64,000 bases of DNA, from the NCBI RefSeq assembly GCF_018398315.1, contig NZ_JAHBRW010000001.1, forward strand, positions 1,918,001 to 1,982,000, in the 5' to 3' direction. The first letter of the stretch is position 1. Every line of letters begins with the position of its first letter. The notes below the pieces were generated by a model. It was not told where the DNA came from, made no database searches, and was given only the letters and a program-made list of their open reading frames with translations. A program made the translations under genes and the position numbers. The DNA is from Chelatococcus sp. YT9. Lineage in GTDB: Bacteria > Pseudomonadota > Alphaproteobacteria > Rhizobiales > Beijerinckiaceae. Positions 7,630 to 16,222 of the stretch are shown here, in pieces.

Positions 7630-8763
7630 CTATCGGGAGACTTGCGGGTCGAGAGACGCCGGACCGGAGCTTCGCTGGCCGGAGCTTTGCGGGCGATCAC
7701 GGAAACCGTCCGTGGCGAGTTGCAGAAGGCCCTGTGGTGTCAGTTTTTCGAGCCCCAGCACTGGCAGAAGGTTGTTGTCCTGCGAGCAATCCTTCCCCAG
7801 CATGACGTCGGCGATCGCGATCACCGCGTCGTGCACGGGCGAGGCCACCCCGGCGAGATGTGCAATGCGGGAAGCAAAGACGATGCCGTATGGAATGTCC
7901 TGACTGAGATAGCGATGCGCCATGGACATGGGCCCGCGCGGGCCGCGGCCGTTTGCGTGGAGCGTCGCGTTCATCTCAGCCATGCTGCCGAGCGGCACCC
8001 GGAACGACCGGTGGAAATGCTCGTTGACGCTGTGGATCTCGATACCGAAAGCCGAGGCGATGGCGAGGCGCTCGCCATCAAGCGCTTCCATCAGCCGGCC
8101 GACCGCCGGCGTCGTCTGGTGATAGGGCGCCCACGTCTCCCTATGCTCGATGCGGCTGGCATTGAGAAGACAAACCGGCACATGAAACACGGGGTTGCAA
8201 TTTGAAAGCAGGGCGATGGCGAGCGCGTCGGTGCGTTCTTCAAACTGCGCGGGGAGCAGGGCGCGGCAGAGTGCAAGTGCCTCCGGTGCCGCCTCCGTGG
8301 GCATGACGGCCGCCTCGATGCGCGCGCGGACGGTGCGAATATCCACATGTCCGATTGCCTCGCGATGGGCGGTGCCTGGGCTCGTGTTCCACGAGACGAT
8401 CGGCACCACCACACCGCGCGCTTCGAGGAGCCGCGCCAGGTAGAGCGCGCTCAGCGAATGCGCCGCACTGATGATGAAAGGCACGCCCTGTCGCAGGACG
8501 GGGGCGACTTGATCCATCACCGGCCGGTGGCCCGCGGCATCCACCACCAGGAGGACGGCATCGGCGCCTGCCACCGCTTCTGACGGGTCCGAGGCAACCG
8601 CGATAGCCCATTCACCCGTGAGCGCGCCCGTTGCGGTGACGGTTGTCAGGCCGTGGGTCGAAGCGCCGGAAGGGGACCAGAGAATGGGTTCGTGACCGCG
8701 GGAGGCGAGGACGGCGGCCGCCGTCAGGCCCATCGCTCCGGCGCCGAGAACAGCCACCTTCAT
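7630..8763 (-). CDS. NAD/NADP octopine/nopaline dehydrogenase-like protein
   Basis: A 377-residue two-domain oxidoreductase. The N-terminus, VAVLGAGAMGLTAAAVLASRGHEPILW, is a Rossmann dinucleotide-binding fold. The C-terminal half (about 190-340) has the helical pattern of the octopine/nopaline dehydrogenase domain, including NCNPVFHVP and an H-x-x-x-P-like segment near PYHQTTPAVGRLMEALD. The family interconverts N-(carboxyalkyl) amino acids (opines) with an amino acid and a keto acid. It overlaps the preceding MmgE/PrpD gene by four bases (ATGA). In a catabolic operon with an importer, oxidation of an opine-like compound is a reasonable inference; the substrate is unknown. Confidence 0.75.
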   Translation of the reverse strand: MKVAVLGAGAMGLTAAAVLASRGHEPILWSPSGASTHGLTTVTATGALTGEWAIAVASDPSEAVAGADAVLLVVDAAGHRPVMDQVAPVLRQGVPFIISAAHSLSALYLARLLEARGVVVPIVSWNTSPGTAHREAIGHVDIRTVRARIEAAVMPTEAAPEALALCRALLPAQFEERTDALAIALLSNCNPVFHVPVCLLNASRIEHRETWAPYHQTTPAVGRLMEALDGERLAIASAFGIEIHSVNEHFHRSFRVPLGSMAEMNATLHANGRGPRGPMSMAHRYLSQDIPYGIVFASRIAHLAGVASPVHDAVIAIADVMLGKDCSQDNNLLPVLGLEKLTPQGLLQLATDGFRDRPQSSGQRSSGPASLDPQVSR

Positions 8764-10181
8764 GGCCGTCGCTCCTCATCCGGAAACAGAAGGCGTATGT
8801 CCTCAAGGCTTTCGAGAGCCCGAATCCGCCCCAGAAGATCCTTTGCAAGCGGGACGGGCAGAACTTCCGCCATGTTGGCGAAAAACTTCTTGTCGAGAAG
8901 CGCGTCGCTGATCGGATTGATCGGCTTGCCTGTCGAGGCGTTCTGCTGCGCGCAGAATTGCTTACCGTCGCGACGGGTCACGGTGATGCGGGTCGCCTCG
9001 GCGGCATCGCGTGCCTCCGCCTCGCTCGCGAAGGTGAGGCCGCTTTGCATGGTGATCTTCGCCATCTCTGCCCGAATCGCGGGATTGACGAGATCATCCG
9101 CATTTAGATCGGCCGCCACGAAGTCGCCCCGATGCAGGATGCAACCCAGGGCATAGGACAAAGAGAATTGCGCCTGGGTCACATTCTGGGGATTTTCAAA
9201 AGCGAGATTGGCGGCGATATGCGGCGTGACCTCGCACCGCACGGCCGTGACGTCCTGCGCCGACAAAGCATGATCCGCCAGAATCCGCACGAGCGCCTCG
9301 GCTGCCGCCTGCACGGACGAGCAGGCGGGATAAAGTTTGTAGGAGGCGCCGGCATCCTGGAAGCTACCGAGCCCGGCAAAAGCCTCGTCGGTCCAACTGC
9401 CCGCATTGATGACCCGAATGAAGCCGCGTGGCCCTTCGAAGGCGTCAAGTGGCGCCTGTACGCCTTTGCGCGCCAGCAAGGCGGCTCTCAGCCCGGTTTC
9501 ACTGGCGCGCGCGCACAACAACGGCTTCATGTCCGAACCAACGCCGATCCGCAGACCGCAGGCCTGCACGGCGGCGATCGCTAGCGCCTGCGCCGTTTCC
9601 TCGCGCGGAAGGCCCAACAGCCACGCCGCCGCGCCGGCGACGCCGACAGGGCCGAGAACGCCCGTGTTGAACCAGCCCTTGTAGAACAGGCTGTCGCGAT
9701 CCTTGCGATAGGGAATGTCGGACAGGCTCTCGGCGAGCGTCCTGACGATCTCTGTGCCGATCGCAAAGGCCGCGAGGAAGCGCTCACCCGAGGCGCTCTC
9801 GCTTTCGGCGAGAGCAAACAAAGCGGGGAACAATGCGGCCGGCCCGAAAACCATGCCGCGATTGAAATTGGCGTCGAAGTCCAGCACATGCGCGGCGGTC
9901 GCGTTGGCCCGCGCTGCCGCGATGGGGGCTACGCGACGCCTTGTGCCGAAGATACGGGACGGTCCTGGCGCTGCCTCATCCAATACCTCCTCGCGAACGA
10001 GCCGCGCGAGCGGCATGCCCAGGCCGGCGTGGATGACGCCGACGACGTCGATCAGCGAGCGGCGCGCTGTCGCCCGCGCCGCCGCAGGAATGCCAGCGGC
10101 CGTGAGCCCCGCCATCCAGTCTGCCACGTGCTGCGCGACCGTAACCGGCTGGTCGTGCGGCGTCATCGCGACCATGCTCAT
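8760..10181 (-). CDS. MmgE/PrpD family protein
   Basis: A 473-residue member of the MmgE/PrpD family, which includes 2-methylcitrate dehydratase and cis-aconitate decarboxylase. The N-terminal helical domain has VADWMAGL..IPAAARATARRSLIDVVGV and GTRRRVAPIAAARANATAAHVLDFD, typical of the family; the C-terminal lid domain follows from about residue 275. Many paralogues in operons like this act on other hydroxy acids or amides, so the gene name prpD is not justified. It is coupled to both neighbours by four-base overlaps, strong evidence that it works in the same pathway as the amidohydrolase and the opine-dehydrogenase-like protein. Confidence 0.8.
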   Translation of the reverse strand: MSMVAMTPHDQPVTVAQHVADWMAGLTAAGIPAAARATARRSLIDVVGVIHAGLGMPLARLVREEVLDEAAPGPSRIFGTRRRVAPIAAARANATAAHVLDFDANFNRGMVFGPAALFPALFALAESESASGERFLAAFAIGTEIVRTLAESLSDIPYRKDRDSLFYKGWFNTGVLGPVGVAGAAAWLLGLPREETAQALAIAAVQACGLRIGVGSDMKPLLCARASETGLRAALLARKGVQAPLDAFEGPRGFIRVINAGSWTDEAFAGLGSFQDAGASYKLYPACSSVQAAAEALVRILADHALSAQDVTAVRCEVTPHIAANLAFENPQNVTQAQFSLSYALGCILHRGDFVAADLNADDLVNPAIRAEMAKITMQSGLTFASEAEARDAAEATRITVTRRDGKQFCAQQNASTGKPINPISDALLDKKFFANMAEVLPVPLAKDLLGRIRALESLEDIRLLFPDEERRP

Positions 10182-11578
10182 GCGGTGCGGGCCGCGTGCT
10201 GCGCCTTCGCCTGGCGACCGAAGCCCTTTTCGCCAACCACCTTGCCGTCCTGGTAGATGGTCTTGCCCCGGAGGATCGTGCGTACAGGCTTGCCGACGAG
10301 TTTGCGACCAGCATAGGGGCTCCAGCCGCAGAGGCTGAGCACATCCTCGTCACGCACTTCATATTCGGTCTCGAGATCGACCAAGACGAGATCGGCGTGG
10401 TAGCCTTCCGCGATATGACCCTTGTCCTTGAGCCCGAAGAGCCGCGCGGGCGTCTGGGAGGTGGCTTCCGCGACGCGTTCGAGCGCGATCTTCCCGTCAC
10501 GGGCGGCCGTGAGGAACATGCTGAGGTAAAACTGTGCGGATGGCGTGCCGGTATGGGCCTTCCAGCCATCTGTCCAGCCGATTTCCTTCTCCTCGCGCAT
10601 ATGGGGCGCGTGGTCGGTGGCGATGATGTCGATGGTGCCGTCGTTCAGCCCTTCCCAGAGGCCCGGCACATTCTTCTCCGGGACCCAATAGGAGAGCGCA
10701 TAGGAGCCGAGCCGTTGGATGGACGACCAGTCGCAACCGAGAAAAAGCGCCCACGGATTGATTTCGCAGGTCACCTTCTGCCCGGCCGCCTTGGCCTTGC
10801 GGATCAGGTCCACACTACCGGCTGTCTGGGTGTGGAGGATATGGAGATGGCAGCCGGCGGCCCGCTGCAGGCGCAGGAGCGTCGCGATGGCCGTTTCCCA
10901 GATCACGCCATCATAGGCGGCGTAGGCCTTGGCATAGGCCAACGCGTCACGCTCCCCGCGCGCCCAGTATTCCTGCTCGATGACATCCATGAGAGCCTGG
11001 TCATGCGGATGCACCATCAAGGGGACGCCTTCCCGGGCGCAGGCCTGCATGATCTCGAGGATCTTGCCGTGGTCGTGCACGCCGATGCCGGGCATATGCG
11101 GATAGTCGCGGCCGGTATCGACCACCATGAAGAACTTGAAGGCGGCGATGTCCTGTTCGGCTAGGCCGGCGACCTCTTCCAGGATCGTTGGCGCCGGATT
11201 GAAATTCCAGTCGACCACGGCATCCGTCTCATAGATGGCCAGTTGGTCCTTCAGCAGCTTCAACGTGTTCGGGGGCGGGTTGACGTTGGGCATCGCCACG
11301 GAGGTGGTGACGCCACCGGCCGCGCATTGGAGTGTCGAGGTATAGATCGTGTCCTTGTACTCGAAACCCGGGAGGCTGCCCTGGCGATGGTGCGAATGCA
11401 TGTCGATGACGCCGGGGAACACCGCGAGGCCTTTTGCGTCGATGATCTCCGCACCGTTCGCCTCAGGCGCGACGTTCCCCTTGAAGATGCCGCTGATCCG
11501 GCCGTCGGTGACGGCGATGGAGCCTTCGAAACGGCCTTCCGGCGTCACGACGAGTCCATTCTTCACTAGGGTGTCCAT
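10178..11578 (-). CDS. dihydropyrimidinase/hydantoinase-like cyclic amidohydrolase
   Basis: A 466-residue metal-dependent amidohydrolase of the dihydroorotase/hydantoinase/allantoinase group. Metal ligands are visible in order: D-M-H-S-H (about residues 59-63), a probable carbamylated lysine in AAFKFFMVVDT, MVHPHD, HILHTQ and the catalytic aspartate in ATDHAPHMREEKE. These enzymes open cyclic amides or ureides. The start has AAGGAAA four bases upstream. It follows the COG0523 gene by 30 bases. The substrate could be a hydantoin or ureide brought in by the operon's ABC importer; allantoinase is less likely because no other ureide genes are nearby. Confidence 0.8.
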   Translation of the reverse strand: MDTLVKNGLVVTPEGRFEGSIAVTDGRISGIFKGNVAPEANGAEIIDAKGLAVFPGVIDMHSHHRQGSLPGFEYKDTIYTSTLQCAAGGVTTSVAMPNVNPPPNTLKLLKDQLAIYETDAVVDWNFNPAPTILEEVAGLAEQDIAAFKFFMVVDTGRDYPHMPGIGVHDHGKILEIMQACAREGVPLMVHPHDQALMDVIEQEYWARGERDALAYAKAYAAYDGVIWETAIATLLRLQRAAGCHLHILHTQTAGSVDLIRKAKAAGQKVTCEINPWALFLGCDWSSIQRLGSYALSYWVPEKNVPGLWEGLNDGTIDIIATDHAPHMREEKEIGWTDGWKAHTGTPSAQFYLSMFLTAARDGKIALERVAEATSQTPARLFGLKDKGHIAEGYHADLVLVDLETEYEVRDEDVLSLCGWSPYAGRKLVGKPVRTILRGKTIYQDGKVVGEKGFGRQAKAQHAARTA

Positions 11579-11608
11579 GAGGTTTCCTTTTCTGGGAAGC
11601 AGGCGTTT

Positions 11609-12742
11609 TCAACCTGCGCGCCGCGCAGGCTCCTGCCGGCTTGAGATGGTCGCGAGGACGCGGGAGACGTAGTCGCGCGTGAGGCCTCGCGTGATGAAGA
11701 CGATGCGTGAGGATGCCCCGCTTGCGGGCCAGCTTGGCAGCTGGAACGGCGGGTGGAAGAGGCGCTGCACGGATTGGACGACGACCGGTTTGTCCTGGCC
11801 CTCGATGTCGAGGATACCCTTCACCCGGAGGAGGTCGTCACCATGGGCGATGACCAGCGCGTCCAGCCAATGTGCCACGTGCTCCCAGGCGAGCGGCTCA
11901 TTGAAGGTCAGCGTGAAGGTCGTGAAGTCGCTGCCATGATGGTGGTGCGAATGTTCATGGGTGTGGGCTCGCCCATGGCCGTGATCGGCCTGGGCATGGT
12001 CATGATGATGGTGGTCGTGCGCGTGATGCCGATGGGGCGCGCTTGGGCGCGAATTCTCATCGAGATCGGCGGGGGCGAGGCCCGAAGCCACGAGCCAGGC
12101 ATCCATGTCCCTGACTTCCGCCTGGGGGTTGAACGCCCCGGGTTCCAGCAATTGTGTCGGCATCACCGGCGCGGCGGAAGACGACAGCAGAACGCGCGCT
12201 GAAGGATTGCGCGCCTTCAGGAGCGCCATCAGCTCATCGGGCACTGCCGCAAGATCTGTCTTCGACAGGATGATGTCGTCGGCGACGACAACCTGACGCG
12301 CGGCTTCTTCGAAATCCGTGATGGTGCGCTGCCCATGCAGGGCGTCTACCACCGTGATGATCCGGTTGAGCACGTAGCGGCCGGCGACTGGGAAAGTCAT
12401 GAGCGACTGGATGACCGGGACCGGGTCAGCCACGCCGGTGGTCTCAATGAAGACCCTCGTGAACGGACGGATCTCGCCGCGTGCACGTTTTTCATTCAAT
12501 TCACGCAAGGTCGTCACGAGATCGCCGGACACCGAGCAGCACAGGCACCCCGTGCTGAGTTCGATGGTGTTGTCGTTACTCGCGGCAATCAGAGTATGGT
12601 CAATACCGATCTCGCCGAATTCGTTGACGATGACGGCAACATCGGCAAAGGCTGGATCCCGTAGCCACGAGTTCAATAGGGTTGTCTTTCCGCTGCCAAG
12701 GAAACCTGTCAGCAGATTTACGGGAATACGTTCCTGGTTCAT
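11609..12742 (-). CDS. COG0523 (CobW/G3E) GTPase, probable metallochaperone
   Basis: About 377 residues. The N-terminal GTPase domain has a Walker A loop GFLGSGKTTL, the metal-binding CLCC motif, ETTGVADP and the SKTDL guanine-specificity motif. A linker packed with histidines (HHRHHAHDHHHHDHA and more, near residues 225-265) precedes the CobW C-terminal domain. Family members such as ZNG1, YjiA and NHase activators deliver metal to client enzymes. Placement between a binding-protein gene and a metal-dependent amidohydrolase suggests that enzyme may be the client, which is inference. The ATG at 12742 is the start nearest the domain; ATGs at 12745 and 12751 are alternatives. Confidence 0.85.
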   Translation of the reverse strand: MNQERIPVNLLTGFLGSGKTTLLNSWLRDPAFADVAVIVNEFGEIGIDHTLIAASNDNTIELSTGCLCCSVSGDLVTTLRELNEKRARGEIRPFTRVFIETTGVADPVPVIQSLMTFPVAGRYVLNRIITVVDALHGQRTITDFEEAARQVVVADDIILSKTDLAAVPDELMALLKARNPSARVLLSSSAAPVMPTQLLEPGAFNPQAEVRDMDAWLVASGLAPADLDENSRPSAPHRHHAHDHHHHDHAQADHGHGRAHTHEHSHHHHGSDFTTFTLTFNEPLAWEHVAHWLDALVIAHGDDLLRVKGILDIEGQDKPVVVQSVQRLFHPPFQLPSWPASGASSRIVFITRGLTRDYVSRVLATISSRQEPARRAG

Positions 12743-12796
12743 CATGTCCATTCCGGCGAGGGCATGCGCGGACCGGGGGCCGCGCATGGGCAGGCC

Positions 12797-13768
12797 TCAG
12801 TTTCCGGCGAGGAAGCTCGGATCGTAATAGTTCTTCAGATCGAACGGCTTTTCGCTTTCCTTGGCGGCTCCCACGGCCTCACTGATCTTCAGTAGATTGC
12901 GCAGGCTGTCGGGGGTTACTTCAAGCCCGCGACCGATAGCCTTCTGCTGCTCGACAATAAAAGCGTAGGATTCGGCGCAGATTGCCGGGTCGACCTTGGT
13001 GTAGGCAGCAAGAATATCGATAGCCTTCTGCTTGTTAGCTGGATCATAAATCCAGTTGGCGGCGTCGCGTGTTGCTTGTGTCAGCCCGACGGCAGCCTTG
13101 CGGTTGGAGGCGGCCCAAGTCTTGTTCAGGATCAGGGGCGTCTGCAGATAGTCTTGCGTGTAGTCCCCAAGAACTTTCATGCCGTCGCGCTGTGCCATCG
13201 AGTCGAATGGAGCAATCAGCAGGGAGCCAGCGACCTGGCCATTCTGCATGGCGACGATGCGGTCCTTGGAGTTCGCCATGGCAACAAGCTTTGCGCCCTT
13301 GCCGTCGACACCGGCCTCGATCATTAGATAACGCAGGAGATTGGCGGTGCCTCCCTGGACGCCACCGGCGGTCACCGGCTTGCCTTCGAGATCCTTGGCG
13401 CTCTCAACGCCCTTGCCGCCGACGAAGCGCAGGATGGAATGTCCAAGGATGGCGCCGGAGATGACAATCGGCGCGTTCTGGTCGATGGCGCGCATCGCGA
13501 GATCTGCAACGGCGACACCGGCCTCGACACTGCCGCTTGAAACCGCCTGCAGCAGGGCCGGGCTGGTCGCGGCGACGAGTTCCTTCACCTCGATGCCATG
13601 CTTCGCGTAGAAGCCCTGATCCTTGGCGATCGCGTGAAGCCAGAGCAGGGCGCTTGGCGCCAGCATGGCGACGCGCACTTCCTGCTTTTCTTGAGCTCGA
13701 ACCATTGCCGGAGCAAAAGCGACTGTCGCTGCGAACAGACCCGTCGCAAGTGTCTGCAGAAGTTTCAT
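12797..13768 (-). CDS. ABC transporter substrate-binding protein, NitT/TauT type
   Basis: A 323-residue periplasmic binding protein. Residues 1-25 are a signal peptide (LATGLFAATVAFAPAMVRAQE). The mature protein has the NMT1/SsuA-like fold: LAPSALLWLHAIAKDQGFYAKHGIEVKEL and SGSVEAGVAVADLAMRAIDQ. It is the first gene of the minus-strand operon, with GGGGAA before its ATG, and faces the IclR gene across 178 bases. Its ligand is unknown; the operon's enzymes suggest an amide, ureide or opine-like nitrogen compound. Confidence 0.9.
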   Translation of the reverse strand: MKLLQTLATGLFAATVAFAPAMVRAQEKQEVRVAMLAPSALLWLHAIAKDQGFYAKHGIEVKELVAATSPALLQAVSSGSVEAGVAVADLAMRAIDQNAPIVISGAILGHSILRFVGGKGVESAKDLEGKPVTAGGVQGGTANLLRYLMIEAGVDGKGAKLVAMANSKDRIVAMQNGQVAGSLLIAPFDSMAQRDGMKVLGDYTQDYLQTPLILNKTWAASNRKAAVGLTQATRDAANWIYDPANKQKAIDILAAYTKVDPAICAESYAFIVEQQKAIGRGLEVTPDSLRNLLKISEAVGAAKESEKPFDLKNYYDPSFLAGN

Positions 13769-13869
13769 GTCAATTCCCCATCACTGGTGGCAGGGGCCTC
13801 TCCGGGGCCCCTTATCGCCTGCGCAATCTATTGCTGTCGCATAGGAGCAATCAAGCAAAATTGTCGTAT

Positions 13870-13887
13870 ATTGTCAATTTTGACGAT
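13870..13887. promoter_or_regulatory. candidate operator between the ABC operon and the IclR gene
   Basis: ATTGTCAA-TT-TTGACGAT is an 18-base palindrome with one mismatch, in the AT-rich gap between the two divergent genes. A further ATTGTC copy begins at 13860. Such a site is expected for the adjacent IclR regulator. Confidence 0.45.
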
Positions 13888-13946
13888 TTGCGTCTTAGTT
13901 GCAAAGCCCATAAAGAGGCTCCACAGACGGAAGTGACGAATTTCCC

Positions 13947-14714
13947 ATGACGCAGAGCAATCTCCTCGCCATCCTGCAACTCTTCGACGGCGATGCCGTC
14001 GTCCTGACGGTCGAGGACATAGCGCGCGAAATGGGCATCTCGGTCCGCACGGCCTACCGCAACGTGCGCGAACTCAGCCAGGCGGAGTTCCTCGATCCGG
14101 TCACCGGAGCGGGCTATGCGCTTGGTCCCGCTTTCATCCATTTCGACAGATTGATCCGCCAGAGCGATCCGCTCATCCACATCGCCGATCGGCCGATGCA
14201 GGGGCTTCTCGACAAGGCCAATCAGGCGGCGGCGGTCATCCTATGTCGCCGTTTCCGCGATCGGATCATGAGCGTCCACAAGGTCGACGGGGCCGCGCCG
14301 CATCTGCCTGCCAGCTATGAGCGTGGGGCCGCGATGTCGCTGTTCGTTGGGGCTCCCGCGAAGGCGATCCTTGCGTTCCTGCCGGATCGTGCGCTCCAGG
14401 CGCTCTACCTCAGGCATGAGGAGGAATTGCGCCACGCAGATGGCCCCTCGTGGAATGACTTCCGGACGACGCTTAAGGAGGTGCGTCGGAAGGGGGTTTC
14501 GGTGACCACCTCGGAAGTGGGGTCGGGGCGGTTGGGCATCGCGGCGCCCGTATTCCGCCGCTCGGTGGTTGTCGCAAGCCTCAGCCTAGTCCTTGACGCA
14601 GGGCTTGATTCAAACGCCGAAAAGATGGCCTTCTATTCAGAAGCGGTGATCGAGGCGGCCCAATCGATATCCGCAGAGCTCGACAAGCACGAAGCGCAAA
14701 TATCGCGTCCATAA
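13947..14714 (+). CDS. IclR family transcriptional regulator
   Basis: A 255-residue regulator with an N-terminal helix-turn-helix (LTVEDIAREMGISVRTAYRNVRELSQAEFL, about 24-53) and a C-terminal IclR effector domain with AAPVFRRSVVVASLSLV. IclR proteins bind a small acidic or aromatic metabolite and regulate adjacent catabolic genes. It is divergent from the seven-gene ABC/amidohydrolase operon and is the obvious candidate regulator of it. The palindrome at 13870-13887 is a possible binding site. Confidence 0.85.
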   Translation: MTQSNLLAILQLFDGDAVVLTVEDIAREMGISVRTAYRNVRELSQAEFLDPVTGAGYALGPAFIHFDRLIRQSDPLIHIADRPMQGLLDKANQAAAVILCRRFRDRIMSVHKVDGAAPHLPASYERGAAMSLFVGAPAKAILAFLPDRALQALYLRHEEELRHADGPSWNDFRTTLKEVRRKGVSVTTSEVGSGRLGIAAPVFRRSVVVASLSLVLDAGLDSNAEKMAFYSEAVIEAAQSISAELDKHEAQISRP

Positions 14715-15091
14715 TACGTCGATAGACCAGAATCCAATTGGTCGCCATAGAGGTCGCCTGTCCTCAGAATATTGAAGATTTCAAGTGATAGCACTTCTAT
14801 GCTTTTTACGTCTGCAAGCTCTGGAAAATAAAAGCCGCGCATAAAGCGAGAGGCCTAGCGCCCATTCCGCGCTGACGGCTTGCGCGCGGCAGCGCGGGGC
14901 TGGGCACCAGCCCCTCTTGCGCGGAGAATGTAAGTTGTATATTTGTCGAACATCATCGAGGCGCTTTTCGAGGAAGGCACTTCGCACAGGCGGGCGTTGC
15001 TGTTTCGTCCAATCTCGATTGGGAGCGGGAAATGGCGATGCAACCCGATAATCCGGCGGCCAACGCCGGCTGATTCAGGTGGGGAAAAACC
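14715..15091. other. intergenic region without a convincing gene
   Basis: This 377-base gap contains no ORF I would defend. The best small frame is a 13-codon ORF at 15032-15073 (MAMQPDNPAANAG) with GGGAGCGGGAA before it. It ends 18 bases before the enolase-family gene and might be a leader, but it resembles nothing known to me. The first part (14730-14850) is AT-rich. Confidence 0.4.
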
Positions 15092-16210
15092 GTGAAAATA
15101 ACGGATGTCGAGAGCATCATCCTGAGGCTTCCGGTGGTGCGCGCCATTGGGGATGGTTGCCAGTCGGTGCTTCTGATCCGGGTGCATACGGACGAGGGGC
15201 TCGTCGGCATCGGGGAGGCCCATACCAATCCGCTCGTCAGCAAGGCGATCCTCGATGCGCCGTTGTGCTCGGTCTCCGCGGAGGGGTTGCGCAGCCTGCT
15301 GATCGGCGAGGACCCGCGCGACGTCGGCCGCCTCTGGGACAAGATGTACAAGCACTCGGCGACTTACGGCCGGCGCGGCGCCCTCATGCATGCGATCAGC
15401 GGGATTGACATCGCGCTGTGGGATTTGCTGGGGAAGGTCTCCGGACTGCCGATCCACCGGCTGCTGGGGGGGCCGCGCCGTGATGCGGTCCCCGCTTATG
15501 CAAGCGATCTGTCCCAGCCCGACCTTGGCGATACCATCGCCCTTGCCCGGCGCCACCGCGATGCCGGCTTCAAGGCCATGAAGTTCGGCTGGGGCGGCCT
15601 CGGGCAGGATCCCCGCGCCGATGTCAGGGCGGTTGCGGCGATCCGCGCGGAGATTGGCGACGCGATGGACCTCATGATCGATATCGGCGTGCCGATGCCC
15701 CTCGACGACGCCCTCTATCTCGGCCGGGCCTTCGCGGACTCTGGGGTTTACTTTCTGGAGGAGCCGCTGTCGCCGGATGACGTCTCCGGCTTCGCGCGGC
15801 TCGTCGCGCAATCGCCGACGCCGATCGCCACGGGCGAGAAGGAAACCACCCAATATCCTTATCTCGATCTGATGGATCGTGGGGGCCTGCGCATCATCCA
15901 GCCGGACGTCGCGCGTGTCGGTGGCATCTCGGAGGCGGTGCGCATTGTTCACCATGCCGAGGCGCGTGGCGCGCGCGTGATCCCGCATTGCTGGTCCACG
16001 GATATTCTGGTCGCTGCGACTGCGCATGTCTTGGCGGTGCAGCGGGACGCACCCTATCTCGAATTCAACGCCACGGATAATCCGCTGCGGACGGACCTCC
16101 TTGTCGAACCCATGCGCGTCGTCGACGGGCTGGTCCGGGTGCCGGACGGGCCGGGCCTCGGCATCACGCTGAATGAAGACACGATCGAGCGCTATCGCTG
16201 GAACGGCTGA
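15092..16210 (+). CDS. mandelate racemase/muconate lactonizing enzyme family protein
   Basis: A 372-residue enolase-superfamily enzyme. Visible are a catalytic lysine region (KAMKFGWGG, about 165), metal ligands in MIDIGVP (Asp), LEEPLSPDD (Glu) and ATGEKETTQ (Glu), and a late HCWSTD segment, as in the MR/MLE families. These enzymes abstract a proton next to a carboxylate and then racemise or dehydrate. The gene starts with GTG after GGTGGGGA. It lies 12 bases before the M81 peptidase gene, so both probably form one operon. The exact substrate cannot be read from sequence. Confidence 0.85.
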   Translation: MKITDVESIILRLPVVRAIGDGCQSVLLIRVHTDEGLVGIGEAHTNPLVSKAILDAPLCSVSAEGLRSLLIGEDPRDVGRLWDKMYKHSATYGRRGALMHAISGIDIALWDLLGKVSGLPIHRLLGGPRRDAVPAYASDLSQPDLGDTIALARRHRDAGFKAMKFGWGGLGQDPRADVRAVAAIRAEIGDAMDLMIDIGVPMPLDDALYLGRAFADSGVYFLEEPLSPDDVSGFARLVAQSPTPIATGEKETTQYPYLDLMDRGGLRIIQPDVARVGGISEAVRIVHHAEARGARVIPHCWSTDILVAATAHVLAVQRDAPYLEFNATDNPLRTDLLVEPMRVVDGLVRVPDGPGLGITLNEDTIERYRWNG

Positions 16211-16222
16211 GGATCTACGGAC

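Noticed and set aside
8760..10181. 2-methylcitrate dehydratase prpD
   Set aside because: No prpB or prpC genes nearby; the operon context is nitrogen-compound catabolism, so only the family name is justified.
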